From positions 2,877,271-2,941,270 of the forward strand of contig NZ_CP025572.1 in the NCBI RefSeq assembly GCF_018336975.1: a stretch of DNA of 64,000 nucleotides, given 5' to 3'. This document shows, piece by piece, positions 9,212-18,176 of this stretch. The DNA comes from Marinomonas sp. CT5 (lineage in GTDB: Bacteria; Pseudomonadota; Gammaproteobacteria; Pseudomonadales; Marinomonadaceae). The position numbers were made by a program, and so were the translations under genes. Position 1 is the first letter of the stretch. Each line of letters opens with the position of its first letter. The notes beneath the pieces were generated by a model that made no database searches, had not been told where the DNA came from, and worked only from the letters and a program-made list of their open reading frames with translations.

Positions 9212-10623
9212 GCACAAACAAAGGGCTAAAAATTCGACATAAACTGTTTGCTGTTTTTGTCTTAAGTAACATTTTGCTCATTGTTTCTATGTGGCAAGTA
9301 TTTCAGTGGAGTTTTGACCGAGGGTTTGTGTCTTATGCCACAGAACGAGATCGTGACTTTTTAGAGCAAATGGCTAACCGAACCGCCAACCTTTATATTT
9401 ATTATGACGACTGGTATTTTTTGGTCCAAGAAAGCCGTATGGAAAATGAATGGCACAAAGCCAAGATAGAGAACCTGCGAGATCTTGTACCACCACCTAG
9501 CACTCCCAACTTAGACTTAATCTATCCATCTCAATACTATCGCCAGCGCTTTTTATTATTTGATGCGAAACAAAAACCAATTATCGGTAAAACGCGCTTC
9601 ACAGATGCAGAAACTCATGCCGTAGTGGTAAATAAAAAAGTAGTTGGCTATGTGGGTCTACGCTCTATTAGAGAGCTTGTCCAGGACCAAACACTTCGCT
9701 TTGTCCGTCAACAGGGTGAAGCTTTTTTACTCATTTCTGCCTTTATGCTGGCAATAGCCGCGCTATTAACATGGCCATTAGCCCAATGGTTAAGCCGCCC
9801 TATTAGTTCAATGCAAAAGGCCACCAAAAAACTCGCGGCCGGAAAATACGACACAAGAATAACGGTAAAAGGTTCAGACGAATTAGCTGGATTAAGCTGT
9901 GACTTTAATAACCTAGCTTGCACATTGGAACAAACAAGAGAAGCACGTAAACGTTGGGTAGCCGATACCGCTCACGAATTAAGAACACCAGTAGCAATTC
10001 TTAGAGGTGAAATTGAAGCGATGCAAGATGGCATTATAAAAGTCTCACCTGAAAGTCTTGCGTCACTGCAACAGGAAACACTACATATCGCACGTCTCAT
10101 TGATGACTTAAACCAGTTATCCATGCATGATATGGGTAACTTAAGCTATCAAATGGAAGATGTCTCATTAAACGATATTATTGAACAAACAGTTCAATCA
10201 TTAACTCTTCCCTTTAACGAAGCCGGATTAGAATTAGAGTTTGAATATTCTCAGAAAAACCCTATTGTTATGAATGGTGATTCAGACCGACTGCATCAAC
10301 TCTTTGCAAATCTGATGAATAACTCATTGAAATACACCAATGCTCCAGGAAAGCTAACCGTTAAGCTTTTGAAGAAGAATAAAAAAGCCATTGTGCTTTT
10401 TGAAGACACTGCACCTGGCGTAACAGATGATGATAAAAATAGAATTTTTGAGCAGTTTTTCCGTGTCGAAAACTCAAGAAATAGAGCAACTGGCGGAAGA
10501 GGTTTAGGCCTCGCGATTTGCGCCAGTATAGTGGATGGACATCAAGGCACAATCAGTGCTTATCACTCACCTGATGGTGGCTTAGGTATAAAAATAGAAT
10601 TCCCTTTAAACTACTCTCGTTAA
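9208..10623 (+). CDS. BaeS-like sensor histidine kinase
   Basis: A 471-residue inner-membrane kinase. TM1 is about 12-34, the periplasmic sensor about 35-168 and TM2 about 170-190, followed by a HAMP linker. The HisKA box VADTAHELRTPVAILRGE has the phosphorylated histidine at 256. Near the C-terminus come the N box (LMNNSLKYT) and the ATP-lid glycines (GGRGLGLAI). The architecture and the short sensor resemble BaeS/EnvZ-type kinases that watch the envelope. The cognate regulator follows after 22 bases. The signal is unknown. Confidence 0.9.
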   Translation: MSTNKGLKIRHKLFAVFVLSNILLIVSMWQVFQWSFDRGFVSYATERDRDFLEQMANRTANLYIYYDDWYFLVQESRMENEWHKAKIENLRDLVPPPSTPNLDLIYPSQYYRQRFLLFDAKQKPIIGKTRFTDAETHAVVVNKKVVGYVGLRSIRELVQDQTLRFVRQQGEAFLLISAFMLAIAALLTWPLAQWLSRPISSMQKATKKLAAGKYDTRITVKGSDELAGLSCDFNNLACTLEQTREARKRWVADTAHELRTPVAILRGEIEAMQDGIIKVSPESLASLQQETLHIARLIDDLNQLSMHDMGNLSYQMEDVSLNDIIEQTVQSLTLPFNEAGLELEFEYSQKNPIVMNGDSDRLHQLFANLMNNSLKYTNAPGKLTVKLLKKNKKAIVLFEDTAPGVTDDDKNRIFEQFFRVENSRNRATGGRGLGLAICASIVDGHQGTISAYHSPDGGLGIKIEFPLNYSR

Positions 10624-10645
10624 ACGAACAGGAAATAATAAGATT

Positions 10646-11326
10646 ATGAGCAAAGTACTGATTATTGAAGACGAACCAAAATTAGCAGAATTAATGGGTG
10701 CTTACCTAGATCAAGCAGGTTACGAGCATCATCACTTAGACCGCGGCGATATTGCTGTCGACTACATCAAAAACAATCAAGTTGATATTATTTTATTAGA
10801 TTTGATGCTACCGGGTTTAGACGGTGTTGAAATTTGTAAACAAGTTCGTCAATTCAGCGGTGTTCCTATTATTATGGTGACAGCCAAGGCAGAAGAAATT
10901 GATCGCCTAATAGGTCTAGAAATGGGAGCAGATGATTATGTTTGTAAACCATTTAGTCCTCGTGAAATCGTTGCACGGGTAAAAGCAAATTTACGTCGAA
11001 TTGAGCTTGACCAAGCTGAATCTCCTCGCACGGATGGTTTTGACCTAGATGTTGACCGTCTTCGTGCCACTTACAAAGGCGAGCTGATTGACCTAACAAC
11101 GGTTGAGTTCCAGTTACTCCAATTGCTTATCAAAGAGCCTGGCCGCGTATTTGGCCGTGACCTTATTATGAAAAGCATCTACGCTGACAGCCGTGTCGTG
11201 AGTGATCGAACCATTGATAGCCACATTAAGAAACTGCGTAAAAAGATTTCTGCGGTTGCCCCTGAATTGAACGTTATTCATTCTGTTTACGGTGCAGGTT
11301 ATCGCTTCGAGAATAATGATCAATAA
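10646..11326 (+). CDS. BaeR-like OmpR-family response regulator
   Basis: A 226-residue regulator: receiver domain with Asp52 (ILLDLMLPGLDG) as phosphoacceptor and Lys101 (VCKPFSPRE), then an OmpR-type winged helix (LTTVEFQLLQLLI, VFGRDLIMKSIY, RTIDSHIKKLRKKI, VHSVYGAGYRF). It is paired with the kinase gene directly upstream, and the AEC carrier gene starts 21 bases downstream, so the three probably form one transcript. BaeR regulates multidrug efflux in enterobacteria; the target here is not shown. Confidence 0.93.
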   Translation: MSKVLIIEDEPKLAELMGAYLDQAGYEHHHLDRGDIAVDYIKNNQVDIILLDLMLPGLDGVEICKQVRQFSGVPIIMVTAKAEEIDRLIGLEMGADDYVCKPFSPREIVARVKANLRRIELDQAESPRTDGFDLDVDRLRATYKGELIDLTTVEFQLLQLLIKEPGRVFGRDLIMKSIYADSRVVSDRTIDSHIKKLRKKISAVAPELNVIHSVYGAGYRFENNDQ

Positions 11327-11347
11327 GACCTTTTATAAGGAACAGCG

Positions 11348-12298
11348 TTGAACAACTTTTTAGAGGTTTTGGTATTTTCTTTTTCAATCACCATGCCAAT
11401 TTTTATGATCTTGGTGCTTGGAATCCTCTTATACCGAATACGGCTCATCAATGATAACTTCATTGATGTAGCGTCTAAACTGGTGTTCAACGTAACACTT
11501 CCCGCCCTACTCTTTATTAATATCTCAAAAACAGACCTCAATAGTGATACTGATCTATCCTTGGTGATCTATGCAATGGTCGCCGTTGTCATCAGTTATG
11601 TGGCTCTTGAAATGATCATGTCTTTTTGGGTCACAGACAAAGCGGAACGTGCGGTATTAGTACAAGCCGCTTTCCGTTCCAATATGGGCATTATCGGCCT
11701 AGCCTACTGCGTAAATGCTTATGGTAATGACGTATTTTCTGTTGCTTCTGCTTATCTGGGCGGTGTCACCATATTATTTAACGTTTTATCTGTTGTTGGC
11801 TTGAGTCGTGCTTTGGGAGGAAAAAGTGGTATCAAAGTGATTGTGAAGGGGATCGCTAAAAATCCGCTGATCATTGCCATAGTAGCGGCTTTTGCGACAG
11901 CCATAACTGGCTTAAGCTTACCAACAACACTCTATAAGGCTGGTGATTACTTTGCACAAATGACACTACCATTAGCTTTATTGTGCGCCGGTGCTTCCTT
12001 AAGCTTTAAATCTTTGAAAGAAGGAATTTTAGGCGCCCTCTTAGCATCTGTCGGCAAATTGATTTTCATACCTTTTGCATTAACCCTTGGTGGTTATTTA
12101 CTAGGATATCGGGGAATGGAACTCGGCGTTTTGTTTCTTATGTCATCAGCCCCTACCGCTTCGGCAAGCTATATTATGGTTCGAGCCATGAATGGCAACG
12201 CCACCTTAGCCGCCAATATCATCGTGATTACTACCATCGCATCCTTGATTACAACAAGCATCGGCGTTACTTTGTTACGAGGTCTTAATCTGATTTGA
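11348..12298 (+). CDS. AEC (auxin efflux carrier) family transporter
   Basis: A 316-residue, highly hydrophobic protein with about ten membrane segments. The AEC/membrane-transport-protein pattern is visible: an early P-x-F/L region (NVTLPALLFINISK), a central RSNMGIIGLAYCVNAYG stretch, and the late SSAPTASASYIMVRAMNG. The family exports or imports organic acids such as malate or malonate, or hydrophobic amines. It starts at TTG with AAGG seven bases upstream. It follows the BaeSR-like pair in the same direction and is followed by DctB/DctD-like genes, which would suit a carboxylate substrate. That is inference. Confidence 0.86.
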   Translation: MNNFLEVLVFSFSITMPIFMILVLGILLYRIRLINDNFIDVASKLVFNVTLPALLFINISKTDLNSDTDLSLVIYAMVAVVISYVALEMIMSFWVTDKAERAVLVQAAFRSNMGIIGLAYCVNAYGNDVFSVASAYLGGVTILFNVLSVVGLSRALGGKSGIKVIVKGIAKNPLIIAIVAAFATAITGLSLPTTLYKAGDYFAQMTLPLALLCAGASLSFKSLKEGILGALLASVGKLIFIPFALTLGGYLLGYRGMELGVLFLMSSAPTASASYIMVRAMNGNATLAANIIVITTIASLITTSIGVTLLRGLNLI

Positions 12299-12347
12299 TA
12301 CAAGACCCTAGATCGATTAACAATCGCCACAGGACGAGAGACTCCAT

Positions 12348-14429
12348 TTGATTTCCCAATTCCGCAAACACCGTCTTTTCTTCCTATCATTGGGCTGTGC
12401 CGTACTCACTTTACTTTTTTTTGGCATTAATGCCATCTCTTATCAGGCTCTAATCATAGACAAACACTCTGAAGGCCAAGATAAACTGCTAAACTTTGTC
12501 ATCGAGCTACGTAATGAATTAAAAAACTATCACATCTTGCCTTACGCTTTGGCAGATAATCCAACGCTATTAGCCTTTATGAACAACCCTAAAAACAAAA
12601 AGCTAACGCGACAACTACAAAGGCAACTGGAAGACCTAACACACGTATCAAAAACCCAAGACTGGTTTATCTTATCAGCAAAAGGTGACTTACTCGTTTC
12701 AAGTGAACAGTCACCCAATTTTGACTTAGATGAGTATTTTGATAAACAAGATCTAAGCAAAGTATTAAAAGAGCAACAAGGCGAATACATTTTAGTGTCT
12801 GGCTATAACACACAGCATCATAAATCCGCTCACCTAGTACTTGCTCCTGTATATACAAAAAAAGGGCTAGCAGGTGCTATCGCTGTTCGAATCAATGTTA
12901 GTCATTTGATTGAGCGCTGGAATCTTTTGGAAGATTTAGTGGTAATAACCGATCAAAACAACCTTATTTTTTTAGCCAGTAAATTAAACCGATTATTAGT
13001 TAAAGATTGGCTTAATAACTATAATGACATTCAATTTTTAAATAATACCCGCTCTAAAATCTACCATCTAAATGATGGCAACTATCTTTTGCAAAATGTC
13101 ACACTAGATGACCTAAAATGGCAAATCCATTATTTATCAAGCTTAAAAAGCATTGAAAAGAAAGCCCGCAATATCGCTTTTATCTGTCTCGGTATATTCG
13201 CATTAATTTTTCTTTTTTGGCTCTATAGACGTGAACGAGCCTTAAAAATCGCATCAAAACTGGAAAACGAAATCCTTGTTGCCAAAAGTGCACAGCGTCA
13301 GCGTGTACTAATAGAAAATACCCACGTGGGGCTTCTTCAGCTAACCAAAGAAGGAGAAATTTCTTTTGTTAATCCCATGGGACTACGCTATTTTGGTCAA
13401 ACAGCAGAACTAAACAACCATTTCCTCCATGAATTTTTACCTGATTGCCCAGAAAATCACACCGCACTCTCCTTTATAAAAGCGCTACAAAATCAGCTCT
13501 CAAATGTAAATGATCGAACCAATAATTTATTGGAACAAGAAGTATTGCTACAGAAAGATAATGGGCACACCTTTCCTGCTCTACTGTCTGTGTCTTCCTT
13601 AGAGTGGAGTGATAATCAAGGCTATCTCGTTACGTTAATCGATATAAGCAAACGAAAACGAGCCGAGCTCAATCTATTAGAAGCGAATACTCGCCTTGAA
13701 GAGCGAGTATTAGAGCGGACAAAAGCCCTAGAACTGGCACAAAAAGAACTATTAAGAACAGAAAAACTGGCGGCAATAGGACAAATGTCAACCGCCATTG
13801 CTCATGAATTAAATCAACCGTTAACAGGCATAAGAACCTTAGCTTATACCGCTGAACTTTTACTTAAACGACAGGATTCAGAACAGGCCCTCAAAACACT
13901 TCTAGACCTAGAAACACTAGTCGTTAGGATGCAAAGTCTTACTAGTGAATTAAAAGTACTCGCTTACCGAAGACCTGAACAATTAGCTCCCACTTCTATA
14001 AAACATTCATTAGACAAAGCAATCGAAAGCCTTGGTGACGATATTCAGTCCGTCCAATGGGAAATCAAATTAAATAATTTAGATACAGTTATCGCAGAAC
14101 CAACTCGCTTAGAAAGAATTTTTTCGAATCTTATCAGCAACTCTGTACAAGCTTGTGCGGAATTTAGCATCGCACCCTGTATTAAAATCTCTCTTCAAGA
14201 AGATAATAAGCAAATTATTATCAGCTACCAAGACAACGGACCAGGCATAGAGAAAGAAAAACTATTGCATATTTTTGAGCCTTTCTTCACCACAAAACCT
14301 ATAGGAAAAGGCCTTGGTTTGGGGCTTGCGATCAGCGCTAACTTGGCAAAAGACATGAATGGAACACTCAACGCGAGTCATAACAGTGACTCGCAACTGA
14401 TATTCCACTTAACACTATTAAAGGCATGA
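12348..14429 (+). CDS. DctB-like sensor histidine kinase with PAS domain
   Basis: A 693-residue kinase. TM1 is about 10-30. The long extracytoplasmic sensor (about 31-275) contains LVLAPVYTKKGLAGAIAVRI, a Cache/DctB-style segment. TM2 is about 278-296, a PAS domain about 318-440 and a coiled linker about 440-470. HisKA reads GQMSTAIAHELNQPLTGIR with His486, followed by HATPase motifs (NLISNSVQAC, DNGPGIE, GLGLGLAISANLA). The HELNQPL form is typical of kinases that pair with NtrC-type regulators, and such a regulator follows one base after the stop. It starts at TTG with GAGAG upstream. C4-dicarboxylate sensing is plausible, not proven. Confidence 0.88.
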   Translation: MISQFRKHRLFFLSLGCAVLTLLFFGINAISYQALIIDKHSEGQDKLLNFVIELRNELKNYHILPYALADNPTLLAFMNNPKNKKLTRQLQRQLEDLTHVSKTQDWFILSAKGDLLVSSEQSPNFDLDEYFDKQDLSKVLKEQQGEYILVSGYNTQHHKSAHLVLAPVYTKKGLAGAIAVRINVSHLIERWNLLEDLVVITDQNNLIFLASKLNRLLVKDWLNNYNDIQFLNNTRSKIYHLNDGNYLLQNVTLDDLKWQIHYLSSLKSIEKKARNIAFICLGIFALIFLFWLYRRERALKIASKLENEILVAKSAQRQRVLIENTHVGLLQLTKEGEISFVNPMGLRYFGQTAELNNHFLHEFLPDCPENHTALSFIKALQNQLSNVNDRTNNLLEQEVLLQKDNGHTFPALLSVSSLEWSDNQGYLVTLIDISKRKRAELNLLEANTRLEERVLERTKALELAQKELLRTEKLAAIGQMSTAIAHELNQPLTGIRTLAYTAELLLKRQDSEQALKTLLDLETLVVRMQSLTSELKVLAYRRPEQLAPTSIKHSLDKAIESLGDDIQSVQWEIKLNNLDTVIAEPTRLERIFSNLISNSVQACAEFSIAPCIKISLQEDNKQIIISYQDNGPGIEKEKLLHIFEPFFTTKPIGKGLGLGLAISANLAKDMNGTLNASHNSDSQLIFHLTLLKA

Positions 14430-14430
14430 T

Positions 14431-15804
14431 ATGGATAACAACAATACAAATAACCCAATTGAAATCTGGCTTTTAGACGATGATGATATTGTTCGCTCGA
14501 CGACAACCCAATGGTTACGCCTATCTGATTACAAAGTAAAAGAATTTCAAAACCCTCAAACTCTCATAGACAATTTTAACGTGGGACTGCCTTGCATTGT
14601 TGTTAGTGATATCCGAATGACGCCCATAGATGGGTTAACACTGATGGATAATTGCCTAACCAAAGAGCCAGAATTGCCATTCATTTTAATTACCGGCCAT
14701 GGCGACGTCGACACCGCCGTTAATGCGTTACGAGATGGTGCCTTTGACTTCCTTGAGAAGCCCTTTGACCCAAATCGATTATTACAAACTGTAGAAAAAG
14801 CCATTCAACTAAGAAAAGTTCAGTTGCAACACGCTAATCAATCGCAATACCTCGGTGACCTACATGGCCTAGAAGAAACCATTATTGGCCAACATGAACA
14901 AATGATTCGTGTCAGACAGCAAATCCAAACTTTTGCCAGTATGGATACTCATGTCATTGTTTATGGCAAAACAGGTTGTGGCAAAGAGCTTGTTGCAAAA
15001 GCGCTGCACGATTGCAGCCCCAGAAAAGCAAAACCCTTTGTTGCTATAAATTGCGCCGCCATTCCAGCTGAGCTTTTTGAAAGTGAACTATTCGGCCATG
15101 AAGCAGGCGCTTTCACAAGCGCTAATAAACAAAGAGTTGGTAAACTGGAATATGCCAGTGGTGGCACATTATTTCTAGATGAAATAGAAAGTATGCCTCT
15201 CGCTATGCAAATTAAATTACTGCGAGTATTACAGGAAAACCAGCTTGAGCGTGTTGGCAGTAATAATACGATCAAAATAGACTTAAGAGTGGTTGCGGCA
15301 GCTAAAAACGATTTGCAGACACTAGAAGATTTTAGACAAGATCTCTTCTTTCGACTAAATGTGTCCCAAATTCACCTTCCTGATTTACGCAACAGAGGCT
15401 CTGACATCCCCCTACTATTCGAACATTTCTGTCGTATAGCCGTTAAAGAGCGCGGAGGAGAACTTAAACAACTTAGTCCAATCGATCATGAAACACTAAC
15501 ATTATATGGCTGGCCAGGTAATGTTCGAGAACTTAGGAATGTCGCACTACGGTATGCTCTTGAACCCAATACAAGCGTTGCCAAAATCCTAGCAGGCTAT
15601 CAAGCCCAAGATGATATAGACACCATCACCCCACTGCCACTTAGTGTAAAAGTACAAGAGTTTGAGCGTAGCTTAATTGAAGCCAGCATTAGACAACAAA
15701 AAGGCAATATTCAACTCGTGTTAGAACAGCTTCAACTACCACGTAGAACCCTAAATCAAAAAATGCAAAAATACGGGCTTAATAGAACCGACTATTTGAA
15801 CTAA
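14431..15804 (+). CDS. DctD-like sigma-54 response regulator
   Basis: A 457-residue NtrC-family activator: receiver with Asp60 (VVSDIRMTPIDG), AAA+ domain with Walker A GKTGCGKE (179-186), GGTLFLDEIESMP as Walker B and RDLFFRLNV, then a C-terminal Fis-type helix-turn-helix (NIQLVLEQLQLPRRTLNQKM). The sigma-54-contacting loop, normally GAFTGA, reads GAFTSA at 226-231. ATPase motifs are otherwise intact. Layout and kinase partner match DctD, which switches on dicarboxylate transport. I saw no clear -24/-12 promoter (GG and GC ten bases apart) in the short gaps of this cluster, so the target may be elsewhere. Confidence 0.9.
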   Translation: MDNNNTNNPIEIWLLDDDDIVRSTTTQWLRLSDYKVKEFQNPQTLIDNFNVGLPCIVVSDIRMTPIDGLTLMDNCLTKEPELPFILITGHGDVDTAVNALRDGAFDFLEKPFDPNRLLQTVEKAIQLRKVQLQHANQSQYLGDLHGLEETIIGQHEQMIRVRQQIQTFASMDTHVIVYGKTGCGKELVAKALHDCSPRKAKPFVAINCAAIPAELFESELFGHEAGAFTSANKQRVGKLEYASGGTLFLDEIESMPLAMQIKLLRVLQENQLERVGSNNTIKIDLRVVAAAKNDLQTLEDFRQDLFFRLNVSQIHLPDLRNRGSDIPLLFEHFCRIAVKERGGELKQLSPIDHETLTLYGWPGNVRELRNVALRYALEPNTSVAKILAGYQAQDDIDTITPLPLSVKVQEFERSLIEASIRQQKGNIQLVLEQLQLPRRTLNQKMQKYGLNRTDYLN

Positions 15805-15841
15805 CCTTTCCAGCACTACATCTAATAAACATATCAACAAT

Positions 15842-15917
15842 GTGATTCTCATATAAAAAAATTAATGAGAATCACTTGCATTAAAAACCAAAAAAACCTT
15901 TAATGATAACCATTATC
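15842..15917 (+). promoter_or_regulatory. Fur-box-like operators before the AraC/flavodoxin genes
   Basis: Two sequences close to the Fur consensus (GATAATGATAATCATTATC) precede the regulator gene. One is at 15861-15880 (ATTAATGAGAATCACTTGCA). A better one is at 15899-15917 (TTTAATGATAACCATTATC), ending 20 bases before the ATG. In addition, GTGATTCTCAT (15842-15852) and ATGAGAATCAC (15865-15875) form a perfect 11-base inverted repeat across an AT-only spacer, giving extra half-sites. Repression by Fur with iron is the natural reading and fits the flavodoxin downstream. Confidence 0.75.
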
Positions 15918-15936
15918 AAATTAGAGGTGACATACG

Positions 15937-16824
15937 ATGCAATTAAATATGCACGATGTGTATGACAAAGCAGGAAACATCAAAGAAGAACTATCGTTCT
16001 ACTTATCTGGACATAAGAGACAACTTGCTTTACTTCCAAGCCTACAATTACTTAATCAGCGATTAACTAGCAATATAGACCTTTCAATTTACGAAGAGGC
16101 TCAAGCAGGACTTTACTTTTCTTTCTTGGGAACAGGGTCAATAAAAACAGTTGACGAAATAAGTTCAGTACAAATTATTTACTGCCCTCAAAACTCAAGT
16201 GGCAACTTAGTCATGGCAAAAGGTGATGAACATAGCTTACTGCAAACCCGAATTACCCCTGCCCACCTAGCCGCGGTACTTAGTGAAACCGAAGAGCAAA
16301 TCACCCAACACTTCTTGACAATGCAAGATAAATTAGGTAATGAGCAAGGAATTATTGAGCTTCCCCTTACCCCAAAAACCATCTCAGCTATTGAGCCCAT
16401 ATTGGCTCATAGCGGACACTCAATTAGCCTTGCTGGATACCTATATTCAGCCATTTTCATTCTCATTGAACAGTTACAAATGATGAGTCACCTATCTCAT
16501 TGTGAAAACTGCCAAGGAAAAATTTTTCACGCGCAGAATTTAATAGAAATGCCAGAGCATGACGCTCTAAATATTCAACATCTGGCTCATCAGGTCGGCC
16601 TAAATTCCGAAGCCCTTACACTAGGCTTTAAGCTCATTGTTGGTCAATCTATTGAAAAATATCAAACACTCTGTCGCATTAAATTTGCTGCTGCGCAATT
16701 GAGACAAGACCCTAACGCTAAGTCACATATTGTTGCTCAGAGTGGTCTTTCAGAAGACCAATTTGAGGCGGTATTTATTCAACACTTTGGTGTCAGCAGT
16801 CACCAATATGCACAAATCCACTAA
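15937..16824 (+). CDS. AraC-family regulator, PchR-like
   Basis: A 295-residue protein with an uncharacterised N-terminal half and an AraC-type double helix-turn-helix at the end (about 205-293): IQHLAHQVGLNSEALTLGFK, then IVAQSGLSEDQFEAVFIQHFG. The second helix pair keeps the F-x5-FG pattern. The N-terminal half resembles PchR-type regulators of siderophore genes. The iron-dependent sites upstream support that reading, although no siderophore gene is in view. The flavodoxin gene starts 23 bases downstream and probably shares the transcript. Ribosome site AGAGG precedes the ATG. Confidence 0.78.
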   Translation: MQLNMHDVYDKAGNIKEELSFYLSGHKRQLALLPSLQLLNQRLTSNIDLSIYEEAQAGLYFSFLGTGSIKTVDEISSVQIIYCPQNSSGNLVMAKGDEHSLLQTRITPAHLAAVLSETEEQITQHFLTMQDKLGNEQGIIELPLTPKTISAIEPILAHSGHSISLAGYLYSAIFILIEQLQMMSHLSHCENCQGKIFHAQNLIEMPEHDALNIQHLAHQVGLNSEALTLGFKLIVGQSIEKYQTLCRIKFAAAQLRQDPNAKSHIVAQSGLSEDQFEAVFIQHFGVSSHQYAQIH

Positions 16825-16846
16825 ATTTAAACAGTTAAGGCACAAC

Positions 16847-17383
16847 ATGGCTCAATCAACAATTGCCCTCATTTACGGTACAGACACCAACAACACAGAA
16901 GAAGTTGGCCACAAAATTGCCAAGCAATGGGAAGAACTAGAAGAAAAAGTCGATATATTCAATATAAAGGACATTACCCTTAATCAACTTGAACAGTATT
17001 CCATGCTTATTTTGGGCATCCCCACATGGGATTTTGGTGGCATTCAATCGGATTGGGAAGAAATTGGCGACAACTTAGGTGAACTCGATCTTGAAGACAC
17101 TGTTATTGCCTTATATGGCCTTGGTGACCAATTTGGTTATGGCGACTACTTTGTGGATGCTGTCGGCTGGCTATATGAGAAATTATTACCGACAAATGCC
17201 ACCTTCATAGGCCAATGGTCTACAGAAGGGTATGAGTTCGAAGCCTCAAGAGCCTGTGTGCATAATAAAGAAACCTTCGTGGGTTTGGCTATCGATGAGG
17301 ATCAACAGTTTGAACTTACTGATCAACGCATTGAGCAGTGGGTTATCCAGCTTTACGCTGAAAGAGCAGTAGAAGCCGCCTAA
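16847..17383 (+). CDS. fldB: long-chain flavodoxin, FldB-like
   Basis: A 178-residue flavodoxin. FMN phosphate-binding loop YGTDTNNTEEVG sits near the N-terminus, and the isoalloxazine loops are IPTWDFGGIQSDW and YGLGDQFGYGDYFVDAVG. WSTEGYEFEASRA lies in the long-chain insertion. Similarity is closer to E. coli FldB than FldA as I recall them. Flavodoxins replace ferredoxin as low-potential electron carriers in iron starvation, which fits the Fur-like sites upstream of the operon. The open frame runs back into the AraC gene; I chose the ATG at 16847, which has AAGG six bases before it. Confidence 0.92.
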   Translation: MAQSTIALIYGTDTNNTEEVGHKIAKQWEELEEKVDIFNIKDITLNQLEQYSMLILGIPTWDFGGIQSDWEEIGDNLGELDLEDTVIALYGLGDQFGYGDYFVDAVGWLYEKLLPTNATFIGQWSTEGYEFEASRACVHNKETFVGLAIDEDQQFELTDQRIEQWVIQLYAERAVEAA

Positions 17384-17519
17384 ATTATCGCCTGACTGGC
17401 CATTTGAATGGAACTAACGACTCAAATTTGGTTTATCCAAACATTCGCTGCCCCGAATGCCCAAATTTAGTTTCAATCAATGAGATAATTTTACGATCTA
17501 CTCTAACATGCGTGAAGAA

Positions 17520-17568
17520 CGTGGCTACCTCTCCTTTCTCTCCTGCTTGGAGGTAGCCACGTATTTTT
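17520..17568 (+). terminator. intrinsic terminator after the flavodoxin gene
   Basis: A perfect 12-base stem (CGTGGCTACCTC against GAGGTAGCCACG) with a large pyrimidine-rich loop, followed by TATTTTT. It lies about 135 bases after the flavodoxin stop and closes the iron-stress operon. Confidence 0.8.
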
Positions 17569-17639
17569 CTCCGACACTATTTTTTTATTGCTGCTATTCG
17601 TTATGATGTAACTATTTTATTAAGACATAGTTGGCATAA

Positions 17640-17954
17640 ATGAACTTACAACTTTCAGACATAGTAATACTTCTTTTTATTTCTGCTGCTATATACTCTT
17701 GGTGGAGGAACGCATCTATCCGTGAACAGGCACTCATTAGTGCCAAAAAGCACTGCGAGTCACTCAACCTTCAATTATTAGAAGACAGTGTTGCTGGTGA
17801 TGAATGGAAACCCTCTTGGCATCATGGGGCGATCAAAATCAAACGAACCTACAAATTTGAATTTAGCTCCAGTGGAATAGCACGTTATTCAGGTAAAATA
17901 ACCTACCTTGGCAATAAAAAAACTCAGATCTGGTTAAGCCCACATGACTTCTAG
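17640..17954 (+). CDS. DUF3301 membrane-anchored protein
   Basis: A 104-residue protein with one N-terminal membrane segment (about 7-22, ending IYSWWRN) and a soluble part. It has the DUF3301 pattern: REQALISAKKHCESLNLQLLEDSV, then W-x-R-TYKFEFSS and a final W. Function unknown; the family is common in gammaproteobacteria. It stands alone between the flavodoxin terminator and a chemoreceptor gene. Confidence 0.8.
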   Translation: MNLQLSDIVILLFISAAIYSWWRNASIREQALISAKKHCESLNLQLLEDSVAGDEWKPSWHHGAIKIKRTYKFEFSSSGIARYSGKITYLGNKKTQIWLSPHDF

Positions 17955-18176
17955 GAAAGTTACCATTTGCACCAAAATCGCCATGTTTGATAAATCGCAA
18001 ATAAAAGCACAATTTTATGTCAATTAATTGCAAACAAGGCCATATTAGAAATAGAATACTTAAGTAGTTTTTTGTAAAGCATTGATAGACATAAAAAACG
18101 TATGAAGATAAAGTAGAATTTGCTCATATACTAATGGCTATCGGCTGAACCTATAATAATAAATGCAGGACATAAT

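Noticed and set aside
11327-12347. Sigma-54 promoter for the AEC carrier
   Set aside because: No GG-N10-GC pattern with the right surroundings was seen in the short gaps on either side of the gene.
16730-16846. N-terminal extension of the flavodoxin
   Set aside because: The frame is open, but it overlaps the AraC gene. The ATG at 16847 has its own ribosome site and gives a normal flavodoxin start.
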